64,000 bases of DNA from Cupriavidus taiwanensis (GTDB taxonomy: Bacteria > Pseudomonadota > Gammaproteobacteria > Burkholderiales > Burkholderiaceae): NCBI RefSeq assembly GCF_900250075.1, contig NZ_LT977070.1:1752603-1816602 (forward strand). The letters run 5' to 3'. The position numbers were made by a program, and so were the translations under genes. Every line of letters begins with the position of its first letter. The stretch's first letter is position 1. The notes below the pieces were generated by a model. The model searched no databases and was not told the origin of the DNA. It saw nothing but the letters and a program-made list of their open reading frames with translations. Positions 54,537 through 63,094 of the stretch are shown here, one piece after another.

Positions 54537-55559
54537 TCAGCGCACTTCCTTCAGGTACTGGTCGCTGAAGGCCTTTTGTGCTTCGGCCATCTTGCCGTAG
54601 TCGATGGTCTTCGCGCGCGCATAGTCCGAGGCGGGCAGGAAGCGGGATTCCACTTCCTTCGACACGGCCTTGGCCCGTACCGGGCGCAGATAGGCATTGG
54701 CCCACAGCGACTGGCCGGCATCGGACAGCACGAAGTCGAGCACCTTGCGGGCTTCAGCAGGATGCGGCGCCTTGTTGACCATGCTCATGACGTAGGGCAC
54801 CACCAGCGAGCCCTCCCGGGGAATCACGAAGGCAACGTTGGCGCGATCCTTGTAGCGCGCGCGATAGGCGTTGAAGTCGTAGTCCAGCAGGATCGGGATT
54901 TCACCGGACAGCACGCGCGCGTACGCGGTCTGCTTCGGCACGATGGGCTGGTTCTTCTGCAGGTCCTTGAAGAACTTGAGGGCCGGGCCGAAGTTGTCCA
55001 GCGAGCCGCCCAGGGCCTGGTTGATCGCCACCGCGCCAACATAGCCGACAAAGGCGCTGGCCGGGTCGAGATAGCCAACCATGCCCTTGTACTCGGGCTT
55101 CTGCAGGTCGGCCCATGACTGCGGCACCGGTTTGCCGCGCAACGCGTCGACATTGACCATCAGGCCCAGCGTGCCCGAATGGATGGCAAACCAGTGGCCC
55201 TGCGGATCCTTCAGGCCGTCGGGGATGTCATTCCAGTTGGCAGGCTTGTAGGGTGCCGTCACGCCTTCCTTCTGCGCCTGGATGCCGAACGTCACGCCGT
55301 AATACACCACGTCGGCCACCGGATTGGCCTTTTCCGCGACGATCTGGGCCAGCGACTGGCCCGAGTTCTTGTTGTCGTGCGGCACCGTGACGCCGGTCTT
55401 CTCCTTGATCGCGCGGATCTGCGCTGCCCAGTCCGCCCATTCCGGCGGGCAGTTGTAGCAGATTGCCGTTTGCGCGGCCGCGGCGTGGCTGAATACGACC
55501 GCGCCAATCGTGGGCAGCAGCCAGCGCAAGCGGCGCAGCCAGGACGAAGTCGATTGCAT
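54537..55559 (-). CDS. ABC transporter substrate-binding protein (family 1/PotD-like)
   Basis: A 340-aa periplasmic binding protein with a signal peptide (WLLPTIGAVVFSHAAAAQ). The mature start AICYNCPPEWADWAAQIRAIKEKTGVTVPHDNKNSGQSLAQIVAEK and the region WADLQKPEYKGMVGYLDPASAFVGYVGAVAINQALGG are typical of the iron/spermidine/2-aminoethylphosphonate cluster of binding proteins. The ligand is not evident; the phosphodiesterase in the same operon suggests a phosphate ester. Confidence 0.9.
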   Translation of the reverse strand: MQSTSSWLRRLRWLLPTIGAVVFSHAAAAQTAICYNCPPEWADWAAQIRAIKEKTGVTVPHDNKNSGQSLAQIVAEKANPVADVVYYGVTFGIQAQKEGVTAPYKPANWNDIPDGLKDPQGHWFAIHSGTLGLMVNVDALRGKPVPQSWADLQKPEYKGMVGYLDPASAFVGYVGAVAINQALGGSLDNFGPALKFFKDLQKNQPIVPKQTAYARVLSGEIPILLDYDFNAYRARYKDRANVAFVIPREGSLVVPYVMSMVNKAPHPAEARKVLDFVLSDAGQSLWANAYLRPVRAKAVSKEVESRFLPASDYARAKTIDYGKMAEAQKAFSDQYLKEVR

Positions 55560-55642
55560 GATTCACTCCTTTTCTAGATACGACGGTGGTGGAAAACGGC
55601 GTAGGACGAGGCGATGTCGGCGCTGCTTTGGTTGCAGTGCTG

Positions 55643-56728
55643 CTAGGCCGGCGGCCCGACGGTAGCGCCTTCGCGCAGCGCGTGCGGCAGCAGCGTCGCG
55701 CGCGGCATGCGGGGGCCAGGCGCGGCCCCGGCGCTGGCGGGCTCCAGCCGCGCCAGCAGGCAGCCCAGCGCACGCGCACCGATCTCGTTGTTGGGCTGGG
55801 CCACAGTGGACAGCGGCGGTTCCAGCAACTGGCCGAGTTCGATGCCGTCGTAGCCGAGCACGGATACATCGCCGGGCACGGACAGCCCCAGGCGCTTCAG
55901 GATGGAAATCACACCGATCGCCAGCATGTCGTTGGTACAAAACAGCGCGGTGGGCGCGGATGGCGCTGTGACGAATCGCCGGATGCGCTCGACCTCCGCC
56001 GGCGTGTGCGTGGGCGTATGGGCTGGCAGGGACAGCGGCGGCAAGGGCTGCAGGCCATGCGCGCGCATCGCGTCCTGGTAACCCATGTGGCGCTGCCTGG
56101 CGCGGTCCGACGCGACGAAGGCGCCGGACACCACCGAAATGCGCCGATGCCCGGCAGCGATCAGCGTCTCGACGCCGGCGCGCGCGCTGACGCGGTTGTC
56201 CACCGATACCGAATAGCGTTGGCCCCGGCGCGCTGCCTGGTTGTACGCCAGGACATAAGGCACGCCTTCGGCATCCAGCTGGTCCAGCACCGCGCTGCGG
56301 GCGGCATCGGCCACCGTCAGCACCATGCCGTCGACGCGGTGACGCAGCAGATATTCGATCCGCTCGCGTTCGCGGGCCGGGTCGTAGCGGCTGGTCACGA
56401 GCATCAGCGAATAGCCTTGCGCCAGCGCCGCCTCCTCGATGCCGTGCCAGCATTCGGCAAACACGGCGTTCTCGAGCGTCGGCAGCATGACCCCGACGAT
56501 GCGCGAGCGCTGGGCCCGCAGCTTGGCACCCAGCAGGTTGGGGCGGAAGCCAAGCTCACCCGCCGCCTGCAATACGCGCCCGGCGGTGTCCTGGCGGACC
56601 AGCTCCGGATTGCTGAACACACGCGAGGCGGTCGCCAGCGACACGCCCGCGGCCCTGGCGACATTGACCAGGGTCGCGCCATTGGAGGGCGCGGGCGAAG
56701 CGGCGAGGGAGGTGGCGTTGCGGCGCAT
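55643..56728 (-). CDS. LacI-family transcriptional regulator
   Basis: A 361-aa regulator. The N-terminal HTH and hinge read TLVNVARAAGVSLATASRVFSNPELVRQDTAGRVLQAAGELGFRPN, followed by a periplasmic-binding-protein-like effector domain (RSRIVGVMLPTLENAVF..., VSVLGYDGIELGQLLEPPLSTV). I choose ATG 56728: the frame extends to 56791, but that would run through the operator palindrome. It is the first gene of the operon with the ABC importer and phosphodiesterase, so it should be autoregulated. Confidence 0.92.
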   Translation of the reverse strand: MRRNATSLAASPAPSNGATLVNVARAAGVSLATASRVFSNPELVRQDTAGRVLQAAGELGFRPNLLGAKLRAQRSRIVGVMLPTLENAVFAECWHGIEEAALAQGYSLMLVTSRYDPARERERIEYLLRHRVDGMVLTVADAARSAVLDQLDAEGVPYVLAYNQAARRGQRYSVSVDNRVSARAGVETLIAAGHRRISVVSGAFVASDRARQRHMGYQDAMRAHGLQPLPPLSLPAHTPTHTPAEVERIRRFVTAPSAPTALFCTNDMLAIGVISILKRLGLSVPGDVSVLGYDGIELGQLLEPPLSTVAQPNNEIGARALGCLLARLEPASAGAAPGPRMPRATLLPHALREGATVGPPA

Positions 56729-56772
56729 TCGGCAGGAATCGGGTTCAGTGCAGGAGCTGGTGCAGGAGAAAA

Positions 56773-56786
56773 TGAAAACGTTTTCA
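56773..56786. promoter_or_regulatory. LacI-type operator
   Basis: The perfect 14-bp palindrome TGAAAACGTTTTCA with the central CG typical of LacI/GalR operators lies 45 bp upstream of the lacI-like start codon. It is the likely binding site of that regulator. Confidence 0.8.
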
Positions 56787-56984
56787 TTCAAGCCGCAAAA
56801 AAACGGGTGTCAAGGACAACCGTTGGTGCGGTGCGCCGCAAGTCAACCGGCGTGGCTGTGCAAGTGGCCTGGATGGCCGAACGAGGGCCATTGTGCGGGG
56901 CGCAAGTGACAGCGGGATGACACCAGTGGGCGGGGACCGGCCACGGACCCTTCGCACGGGCGCCAAATTAAACGTGTCCCCGTA

Positions 56985-57014
56985 TTGCGCTGCTCCGGCA
57001 ACATACGCTATAGT
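56985..57014 (+). promoter_or_regulatory. Probable promoter of tRNA-Asp
   Basis: TTGCGC (56985-56990) and TATAGT (57009-57014) are separated by 18 bp and sit about 57 bp upstream of the mature tRNA. The leader between contains a 9-bp inverted repeat, CTGCTGCAG (57024-57032) and CTGCAGCAG (57051-57059). Apart from this and the LacI operator, the 340-bp gap between the lacI gene and the tRNA shows nothing more. Confidence 0.5.
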
Positions 57015-57070
57015 TCGGCCTCTCTGCTGCAGCGCAGGTACGAAAGCAGTCTGCAGCAGGCACCGACACA

Positions 57071-57147
57071 GGAGTGGTAGTTCAGTCGGTTAGAATACCG
57101 GCCTGTCACGCCGGGGGTCGCGGGTTCGAGTCCCGTCCACTCCGCCA
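57071..57147 (+). tRNA. tRNA-Asp (anticodon GTC)
   Basis: A 77-nt cloverleaf with the CCA end encoded. The acceptor arm GGAGTGG pairs with CCACTCC. The anticodon loop CTGTCAC, with GTC at 57105-57107, is closed by CCGGC/GCCGG. The T loop is TTCGAGT with GCGGG/CCCGT on either side. Confidence 0.97.
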
Positions 57148-57156
57148 GTATCAAGA

Positions 57157-57180
57157 AACGCCCGCATCGCGGGCGTTTTT
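57157..57180 (+). terminator. Intrinsic terminator after tRNA-Asp
   Basis: A perfect 9-bp stem, AACGCCCGC / GCGGGCGTT, with an ATC loop ends in a run of T, 9 bp after the tRNA. Classical rho-independent terminator. Confidence 0.9.
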
Positions 57181-57299
57181 CATTTGCGCCATGGCCTCGC
57201 TCCGCCATGTTCGCCACCCTGCACAAAGGGCGCTTGCCCACCGGCTCCTGATAGAATCGCGGAGTTTGTCTTTCGTGCCAATCCACTACCCGAATCCGC

Positions 57300-59234
57300 A
57301 TGCTTGATTTCGTACGCAACAACCGGCGCCTGATGCTCTTGCTGCTGCTGGTGCTTGTTTTCCCGTCGTTCGTGTTCTTCGGCGTGGAAAGCTATTCGCG
57401 CTTCATGGACAGCTCGCACGATGCCGCCAAGGTCGACGGCCGTGCCATCAGCGTGCAGGAGGTCGACAACGTGGTGCGCGACCAGAGCGAGCGCGCGCGC
57501 CAGATCCTGGGCGCCAACTATGATCCGCGCCAGTTCGAGGGCCCGGAGGCGCGCAAGGCCGTGCTCGAGCAACTGATCCAGCAACGCGTGATGGCCAATG
57601 CGGTGACCAGCGAGCACCTGACGGTGTCGGACGCCAGGCTGCTCGAAGAGATCAGCAACCTGCCGGCGATCGCGCAGCTGCCGCGCGGCAAGGACGGCAA
57701 GATCGACGACAAGGCTTACCTGCAGCTGCTGCAGTCGCAGGGCATGACGCCCGAGCAGTTCGATGCGCGCATGCGCTTCGAGCTGGCCACGCAGCAGCTG
57801 GGCGGGTCGATTGCCGCGACCGCGTTCGTGCCGAAGTCGCTGATCGAGCGCCTGATGGCGGTGCGCGACCAGCAGCGCGAGGTGCAGGCGCTGATGTTCA
57901 AGCCGGCCGGCTACACGGCCAAGGTGCAGCCCGACGCCGCCGCGCTGAAAGCCTACTATGACAGCCACCAGCAGGACTTCTCGGTGCCCGAGCAGGCCAA
58001 GGTCGAATACCTGGTGCTGTCGGGCGAGGCCCTGGCCGCGTCGCAGGCGGTGACGCCGGAAGAGCTGAAGTCGTACTACGAAAGCAATATCGCGCGCTTC
58101 CGCGTCGACGAGCAGCGCCGCGCCAGCCACATCCTGATCAGCGCGCCGAAGGACGCGCCGGCGGCGCAGCGCCAGGCCGCCAAGGACAAGGCGGCCAAGC
58201 TGCTGGAAGAAGTGCGCAAGCAGCCGGACAGCTTCGCCGAGGTGGCGCGCAAGAACTCGCAAGACCCGGGTTCGGCCGCGAAGGGCGGCGACCTCGGCTT
58301 CATGGGCCGCGGCGCGCTGGTCAAGCCGTTCGAGGACGCCATGTACGCGCTCAAGGAAGGCCAGATCAGCGACGTGGTCGAGACCGACTTCGGCTACCAC
58401 ATCATCAAGCTGACCGGCACCAAGCCCGCCGAAACCAGGCCGCTCGAGGCCGTGCGCACGGAGCTGGAAGCCGAGCTGCGCAAGCAGTTCGCCGACAAGA
58501 AGTTTGCCGAGCAGGCGGATGCCTTCGGCAATACCGTCTACGAGCAGGCCGACAGCCTCAAGCCCGCCGCCGACAAGTTCAAGCTGACCATCCAGACCGC
58601 CGACAACGTCACGCGCCAGCCGAATCCGGCGCTGGGCGCGCAGAGCCCGCTGAACAACGAGAAGCTGCTCAAGGCGCTGTTCAGCGACGACGCGGTCAAG
58701 AACAAGCGCAACACCGAAGCCGTGCAGGTTGCGCCGAACACGCTGGTGGCCGCGCGCATCGTCGCGTACCGCCCGGCGACCGTGCGCAAGTTCGAGGAAG
58801 TCGAAGCGCAGGTGCGCGAAGGCTATGTCGCGCAGCAGGCCGCGGCGCTGGCGCGCAAGGATGGCGAGGCGCGACTGGCCGCGCTGAAGCAGGCAGACAG
58901 TGCCGAGGGCTTCGGCGCGGTGCAGACGGTGTCGCGCACCAAGGCCGAGGGCATGACGCCGCAGGCCGTGGAAGCCGTGATGCGCGCCGATGCCGCCAAG
59001 CTGCCGGCGCTGGTCGGTGTCGACCTGGGCGCGCAGGGCTATGCGGTCTATCGCATCACCAAGGTCAGCCAGCCGCCGCAGGCCGATCCAGCCCGCCGCC
59101 AGGCCGAGGCACAGCAGCTGGCGCAACTGGCCGGCCAGACCGACCTGCAGGCCTTCTATGAAAGCCTGAAGGCCCGCTCCAAGGTCAAGCTGCTGACGCC
59201 GGCCGGCGCGACGCAGGAGCAGGGCGCGGAGTGA
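57300..59234 (+). CDS. ppiD: Membrane-anchored peptidyl-prolyl isomerase/chaperone PpiD
   Basis: A 644-aa periplasmic folding factor. One N-terminal helix (about 10-30, RLMLLLLLVLVFPSFVFFGVE) anchors it, followed by a SurA-like chaperone region (residues 35-260) and a parvulin domain from about residue 265 to 365 (RRASHILISAP, FAEVARKNSQDPGSAAKGGDLGFMGRGALVKPFEDAMYALKEGQISDVVETDFGYHIIKL). It helps fold proteins leaving the Sec translocon. An intrinsic terminator follows. Confidence 0.94.
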   Translation: MLDFVRNNRRLMLLLLLVLVFPSFVFFGVESYSRFMDSSHDAAKVDGRAISVQEVDNVVRDQSERARQILGANYDPRQFEGPEARKAVLEQLIQQRVMANAVTSEHLTVSDARLLEEISNLPAIAQLPRGKDGKIDDKAYLQLLQSQGMTPEQFDARMRFELATQQLGGSIAATAFVPKSLIERLMAVRDQQREVQALMFKPAGYTAKVQPDAAALKAYYDSHQQDFSVPEQAKVEYLVLSGEALAASQAVTPEELKSYYESNIARFRVDEQRRASHILISAPKDAPAAQRQAAKDKAAKLLEEVRKQPDSFAEVARKNSQDPGSAAKGGDLGFMGRGALVKPFEDAMYALKEGQISDVVETDFGYHIIKLTGTKPAETRPLEAVRTELEAELRKQFADKKFAEQADAFGNTVYEQADSLKPAADKFKLTIQTADNVTRQPNPALGAQSPLNNEKLLKALFSDDAVKNKRNTEAVQVAPNTLVAARIVAYRPATVRKFEEVEAQVREGYVAQQAAALARKDGEARLAALKQADSAEGFGAVQTVSRTKAEGMTPQAVEAVMRADAAKLPALVGVDLGAQGYAVYRITKVSQPPQADPARRQAEAQQLAQLAGQTDLQAFYESLKARSKVKLLTPAGATQEQGAE

Positions 59235-59273
59235 TGGGCGCCAGGCCGGCGCCACAGCGGCCACGCCTGAATC

Positions 59274-59306
59274 AAAAACCCCTGCCAATGCGGCAGGGGT
59301 TTTTTT
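59274..59306 (+). terminator. Intrinsic terminator after ppiD
   Basis: The stem ACCCCTGCC / GGCAGGGGT with an AATGC loop, flanked by A and T runs, starts about 40 bp after the ppiD stop. Strong rho-independent terminator. Confidence 0.92.
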
Positions 59307-59393
59307 ATAGTGGATCGCCGAATTCCGGGCAATGATGTGGGCGCGCGCGGATGGATGCGGTGGACTTCGTCGATGCGCTGGCCCTCTCCCCCG

Positions 59394-59419
59394 CCCCTCT
59401 CCCGCAAGCGGGAGAGGGG
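59394..59419. repeat. 12-bp inverted repeat (hairpin)
   Basis: CCCCTCTCCCGC and GCGGGAGAGGGG are separated by only AA. This purine/pyrimidine-rich hairpin resembles dispersed intergenic repeats of high-GC proteobacteria; copy number in the genome cannot be seen here. Confidence 0.7.
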
Positions 59420-59730
59420 AGCAAACAAGCGGGAGGAAACACGCTGTTGGGATCGCACGCGACAGCGCCGTGCGAGCGCAGCGACGCACTCCGTGCCAGA
59501 GCCGTAGACCTGAGATAGGGAGCGCGCGCAGCGCAGCCGAAGGCGTCCCACCAACAACGCAGTTAGAAGGCTGCCACCGACCTGAAGTCGGGTTCGTCCA
59601 TCCGACCTCGAACGTCAGGCACCTCCAGGTAGCGTCAGCAGGGTGGAACCACCAATCGTAGAACCGCGAGTCACCACCGCTGGAACCACTAACGCCGCCT
59701 TAGCCAGCCGCTCAGGCGACGCGCTCTTTG

Positions 59731-59780
59731 CCTCCTTTCTGTCGCTCGGACAGAAAGGAGGTCGCCGGCTGCGCCGGCGA
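59731..59780. repeat. Double inverted repeat (REP-like)
   Basis: A 13-bp stem, CCTCCTTTCTGTC (59731-59743) / GACAGAAAGGAGG (59749-59761), with loop GCTCG is followed directly by a second 8-bp stem, TCGCCGGC (59762-59769) / GCCGGCGA (59773-59780). Two adjacent hairpins are the usual build of dispersed REP/BIME-type elements; they lie 44 bp beyond the tesA stop and could also end tesA transcripts. Confidence 0.7.
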
Positions 59781-59823
59781 AACAGCCGCGCCCGCCAAGC
59801 AAGACAACCCAATCACAACCCCC

Positions 59824-60510
59824 TCACTTGCCCTCGCTTCTCCTCAGCAGTGGCTTGAGCTGCGGCCACACCGTGTCGAGCAATGCCGGCTGCGCCGCCG
59901 CGGTCGGATGAATGCGGTCCGGCTGGAACCAGTCCTGCCGCGCGATCACCTGGTCAAGGAAGAAAGGCACCAGCCGCACCTTGTATTCGCCCGCCAGCCT
60001 GGGATAGAGCGAAACGAACTTTTCGGTGTAGTCCTGGCCATAGTTGGGCGGGATGCGCATGCCGATCAGCAATACGCTGGCGCCGGCCTGTTGCGCGGTG
60101 GTGACCAGGTTGCGCAGGTTGGCCTCGGTGGTGTGCAGTGGCAAGCCGCGCAGCGCGTCGTTGGCGCCGAGCTCGATCACCACGATGGCGGGACGGTGCC
60201 GCGACAGCAGGTCGGGCAGGCGGGTCTTGCCGCCGATGGTGGTCTCGCCGCTGATGCTGGCATTGACGACGCTATAATCGAAGCGCTCCTGCCGCAGCCG
60301 GTCCTGCAGCAGCGTGACCCAGCCCGCGCCGCGCGCGATGCCGTATTCGGCCGACAGGCTGTCGCCCAGTACCAGCAGCGCGGGGGCGCTGGCCCGGGCC
60401 GCGGTCTTGGCCGGAGCCTGGGCCCGCGCCGGTCCGGCAGCCGCAATTGCCAGCGCCATGCCGGCTGCCAGCAGCAGCCTGCGCTTTTTCCCTCGGATCC
60501 CTATATCCAT
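59824..60510 (-). CDS. tesA: SGNH/GDSL esterase, TesA (lysophospholipase/thioesterase I)-like
   Basis: A 228-aa exported lipolytic enzyme with signal peptide (RRLLLAAGMALAIAAAGPARAQA). The SGNH residues are all present: Ser in LVLGDSLSAEYG, Gly in NASISGETT, Asn in LGANDALRGLP, and Asp/His in PDRIHPTAAAQP. It hydrolyses lysophospholipids or thioesters in the periplasm. ATG 60510 has GGAAG suitably upstream; ATG 60522 is an alternative. The start codon shares its CATG with the divergent ybbA gene. Confidence 0.92.
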   Translation of the reverse strand: MDIGIRGKKRRLLLAAGMALAIAAAGPARAQAPAKTAARASAPALLVLGDSLSAEYGIARGAGWVTLLQDRLRQERFDYSVVNASISGETTIGGKTRLPDLLSRHRPAIVVIELGANDALRGLPLHTTEANLRNLVTTAQQAGASVLLIGMRIPPNYGQDYTEKFVSLYPRLAGEYKVRLVPFFLDQVIARQDWFQPDRIHPTAAAQPALLDTVWPQLKPLLRRSEGK

Positions 60511-61207
60511 GTCTTCTTCCATTCTTGCAGTCGAATCCCTTGGAAAGACCGTAGCCGACACGACCGGTTCGCTGACGATTTTGCACGACGTGACGTTTTC
60601 CGTCACGCCGGGCGAAACGCTCGCCATCGTGGGCGCGTCCGGATCCGGCAAGTCGACGCTGCTGGGGCTGCTGGCGGGGCTGGACCTGCCCAGCACCGGC
60701 ACGGTGCGGCTGCAGGGACAGGACCTGTATGCGCTGGACGAGGACCAGCGCGCCGCGGTGCGCGGCCGGCATGTCGGCTTCGTGTTCCAGTCTTTCCAGC
60801 TGGTGGGCCACCTGACCGCGCTGGAGAATGTGATGCTGCCGCTGGAACTGCGCGGCGAAACCGCGCAGGTGCGCGAGCGCGCCGTCGACATGCTGCAGCG
60901 CGTGGGGCTGGGCGCGCGCCTGGGCCACTACCCGCGCACGCTGTCGGGCGGCGAGCAGCAGCGCGTGGCGCTGGCGCGCGCCTTCGTGGCCCGGCCCGAC
61001 ATCCTGTTCGCCGATGAACCGACCGGCAGCCTCGATACCGCCACCGGCGAAGCGGTGATCGCGCTGATGTTCGAGCTGAACCGCGATGCCGGCTCGACGC
61101 TGGTGCTGGTCACGCACGACCGCTCGGTGGCGTCGCGCTGCGGGCGCGTGCTGACCATCGACGCCGGCCGCGTGGCCAGCGACGAATGGATCGGCCTTGA
61201 GGTCTAG
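60509..61207 (+). CDS. ybbA: ABC transporter ATPase, YbbA-like
   Basis: A 232-aa LolD/MacB-class ATPase. Walker A is GASGSGKS, the Q-loop [23 protein letters not shown], the signature LSGGEQQR, Walker [13 protein letters not shown] and the switch His in [11 protein letters not shown]. Divergent pairing with tesA is as in E. coli, but the usual large permease partner ybbP does not follow: pgi lies 3 bp away on the other strand. Any permease partner must be encoded elsewhere. Confidence 0.92.
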   Translation: MSSSILAVESLGKTVADTTGSLTILHDVTFSVTPGETLAIVGASGSGKSTLLGLLAGLDLPSTGTVRLQGQDLYALDEDQRAAVRGRHVGFVFQSFQLVGHLTALENVMLPLELRGETAQVRERAVDMLQRVGLGARLGHYPRTLSGGEQQRVALARAFVARPDILFADEPTGSLDTATGEAVIALMFELNRDAGSTLVLVTHDRSVASRCGRVLTIDAGRVASDEWIGLEV

Positions 61208-61210
61208 CGG

Positions 61211-62854
61211 CTAGCTGGCCGCGCCCGCCTGCAGCACCGCGCGGGCACGCGCGATCAGCGCGGCGGTGGAGGCATCGTGCTGGCCGGTGGCGGTGCCGGC
61301 CAGTTCGGCCTCGATCGGCCGGGCCAGGATCTTGCCCAGTTCGACGCCCCACTGGTCGAACGAGTTGATGCGCCACACCACGCCCTGCACGAAGGTGCGG
61401 TGCTCGTACAGCGCAATCAGCGCCCCCAGCACATTGGGCGTCAGGTCCTCCATCAGCAGCGTGTTGCTGGGGCGGTTGCCGTCGAACACCATATGCGCGA
61501 TGCGCACCTCGTCCTTCAGCCCGGCGGCGCGCAGCTCGTCGGCGCTGCGCCCGCGCATCAGCGCCTCGGCCTGGGCGAAGCAATTGGCCAGCAGCTTGGC
61601 GTGATGGCCCGGCAGCCGGCGCGGCGGCACCAGCGGCGCGACGAAATCCACCGGCACCACCTGCGAACCCTGGTGGATCTGCTGGAAGTACGCGTGCTGG
61701 CCGTTGGTGCCGGCCGTGCCCCACACCACCGGCGAGGTATGCGTGCGGATGGGCTGGCCGTCGAGCTGCACGGACTTGCCGTTGCTCTCCATCTCCAGCT
61801 GCTGCAGGAAGGCGGGAAACAGCTCCAGCGAGGTGGAATAGGGCGCCATGCAGCTGGTCGGCAGGTTCCAGAAATTGCGGTACCAGATGCCCAGCATGCC
61901 GAGGATCACCGGCATGTTGCGCTCCAGCGGCGCGCTGCGGAAATGCTCGTCCATCGCGCGCCCGCCGGCGAGGAGGTCGACAAAGGCATCGAAGCCCACC
62001 GCCAGCGTGATCGACAGGCCCACCGACGACCACAGCGAAAAGCGCCCGCCGATCCAGTCCCAGAACTCGAACATATTGGCCGGGTCGATGCCGAACTCGC
62101 GCACCGCCTCGGTATTGGTCGAGACCGCGACGAAGTGCTTGGCCAGGTCCTGCTCGGCCACGCCGCCGGCGACAAACCACGCGCGCGCGCTGTGCGCGTT
62201 TGCCATGGTCTCGAGCGTGGTGAAGGTCTTGGAGCAGACGATCACCAGGGTGCGCTGGGGATCGAGCCGCACCAGGGTCTCGGCGAGGTCGGTGCCGTCG
62301 ACATTGGAGACGAAGTGCATGCGCGGCGCGGTGTTGCCATCCGCATCGGCGAGATGCGACAGCGCCCGGCACACCATGCGCGGCCCCAGGTCGGAACCGC
62401 CGATGCCGATGTTGATGACATCGGTGATGCGCTCGCCGGTCGCACCCTTCCAGGCGCCGCTGCGCACGCGCGCGGAGAAGTCGCGCATGCGCGCCAGGAC
62501 CTGCTGGATGGCCGGCACCACGGCTTCGCCGTCGACCTTGTAGCCGGCGCCGGCGGGGGCGCGCAGGGCCACGTGCAGGGCGGCGCGGTCTTCGGTGGTG
62601 TTGATATGCTCGCCCGCGAACATCGCGTCGCGACGGCGGGTGACGCCGGCCTCGGCCGCGAGTTGCATCAGCAGGCTCATGGTCTGCTGGGTGATGCGGT
62701 TCTTCGAGTAGTCGAGATAGAGGCCGGCGGCCTCGAGCGAGCATTGCGCGACGCGCTGTGCGCCTTCGCGATCGAACCAGTCGCGCATCCGGGCGTCGCG
62801 AAGGGTGTCATGGTGCCGCAGCAGGGCGTTCCAGGCGTGAAGGTCAGTGGGCAT
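61211..62854 (-). CDS. pgi: Glucose-6-phosphate isomerase
   Basis: A 547-aa enzyme interconverting glucose-6-phosphate and fructose-6-phosphate. The family signatures are [88 protein letters not shown] and the C-terminal [14 protein letters not shown]. The catalytic Glu is in the [22 protein letters not shown] neighbourhood, and the Lys is in the C-terminal GVELGK. ATG 62854 is the start of [11 protein letters not shown]; the longer frame lacks support. Confidence 0.96.
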   Translation of the reverse strand: MPTDLHAWNALLRHHDTLRDARMRDWFDREGAQRVAQCSLEAAGLYLDYSKNRITQQTMSLLMQLAAEAGVTRRRDAMFAGEHINTTEDRAALHVALRAPAGAGYKVDGEAVVPAIQQVLARMRDFSARVRSGAWKGATGERITDVINIGIGGSDLGPRMVCRALSHLADADGNTAPRMHFVSNVDGTDLAETLVRLDPQRTLVIVCSKTFTTLETMANAHSARAWFVAGGVAEQDLAKHFVAVSTNTEAVREFGIDPANMFEFWDWIGGRFSLWSSVGLSITLAVGFDAFVDLLAGGRAMDEHFRSAPLERNMPVILGMLGIWYRNFWNLPTSCMAPYSTSLELFPAFLQQLEMESNGKSVQLDGQPIRTHTSPVVWGTAGTNGQHAYFQQIHQGSQVVPVDFVAPLVPPRRLPGHHAKLLANCFAQAEALMRGRSADELRAAGLKDEVRIAHMVFDGNRPSNTLLMEDLTPNVLGALIALYEHRTFVQGVVWRINSFDQWGVELGKILARPIEAELAGTATGQHDASTAALIARARAVLQAGAAS

Positions 62855-63094
62855 GCAGGACTGGGCGTGCAGGACTAGCGGGGTTGCGGGGCGCGAGCCG
62901 CGTGGCATTGCCGGCTTGCAAGACGGAGCGGTAAGTATATCGCCAGCAATCGCGGCATCGAGGGTAGCGGCGGCGTCATATCGTTACCACTTGCAACATA
63001 ACAGCCGCGGCGCCGCGCCGGTATCGGTCGTTGTCTGACGGCAGGTGCGGCGGGCGCCGCCGGTATGCGCCGGAACGCGAACCTCGCGCTTGCC

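Larger units (their letters stand above)
59307..59823. other. Repeat-bearing intergenic region
   Basis: About 520 bp lie between the ppiD terminator and the tesA stop. Short frames exist on both strands but none looks like a gene. Strong inverted repeats are listed separately; the rest shows no recognisable feature. Confidence 0.6.

Noticed and set aside
57180..59489. 769-codon minus-strand frame opposite ppiD
   Set aside because: Shadow of ppiD with Leu/Arg/His-rich low-complexity translation; also crosses two terminators.
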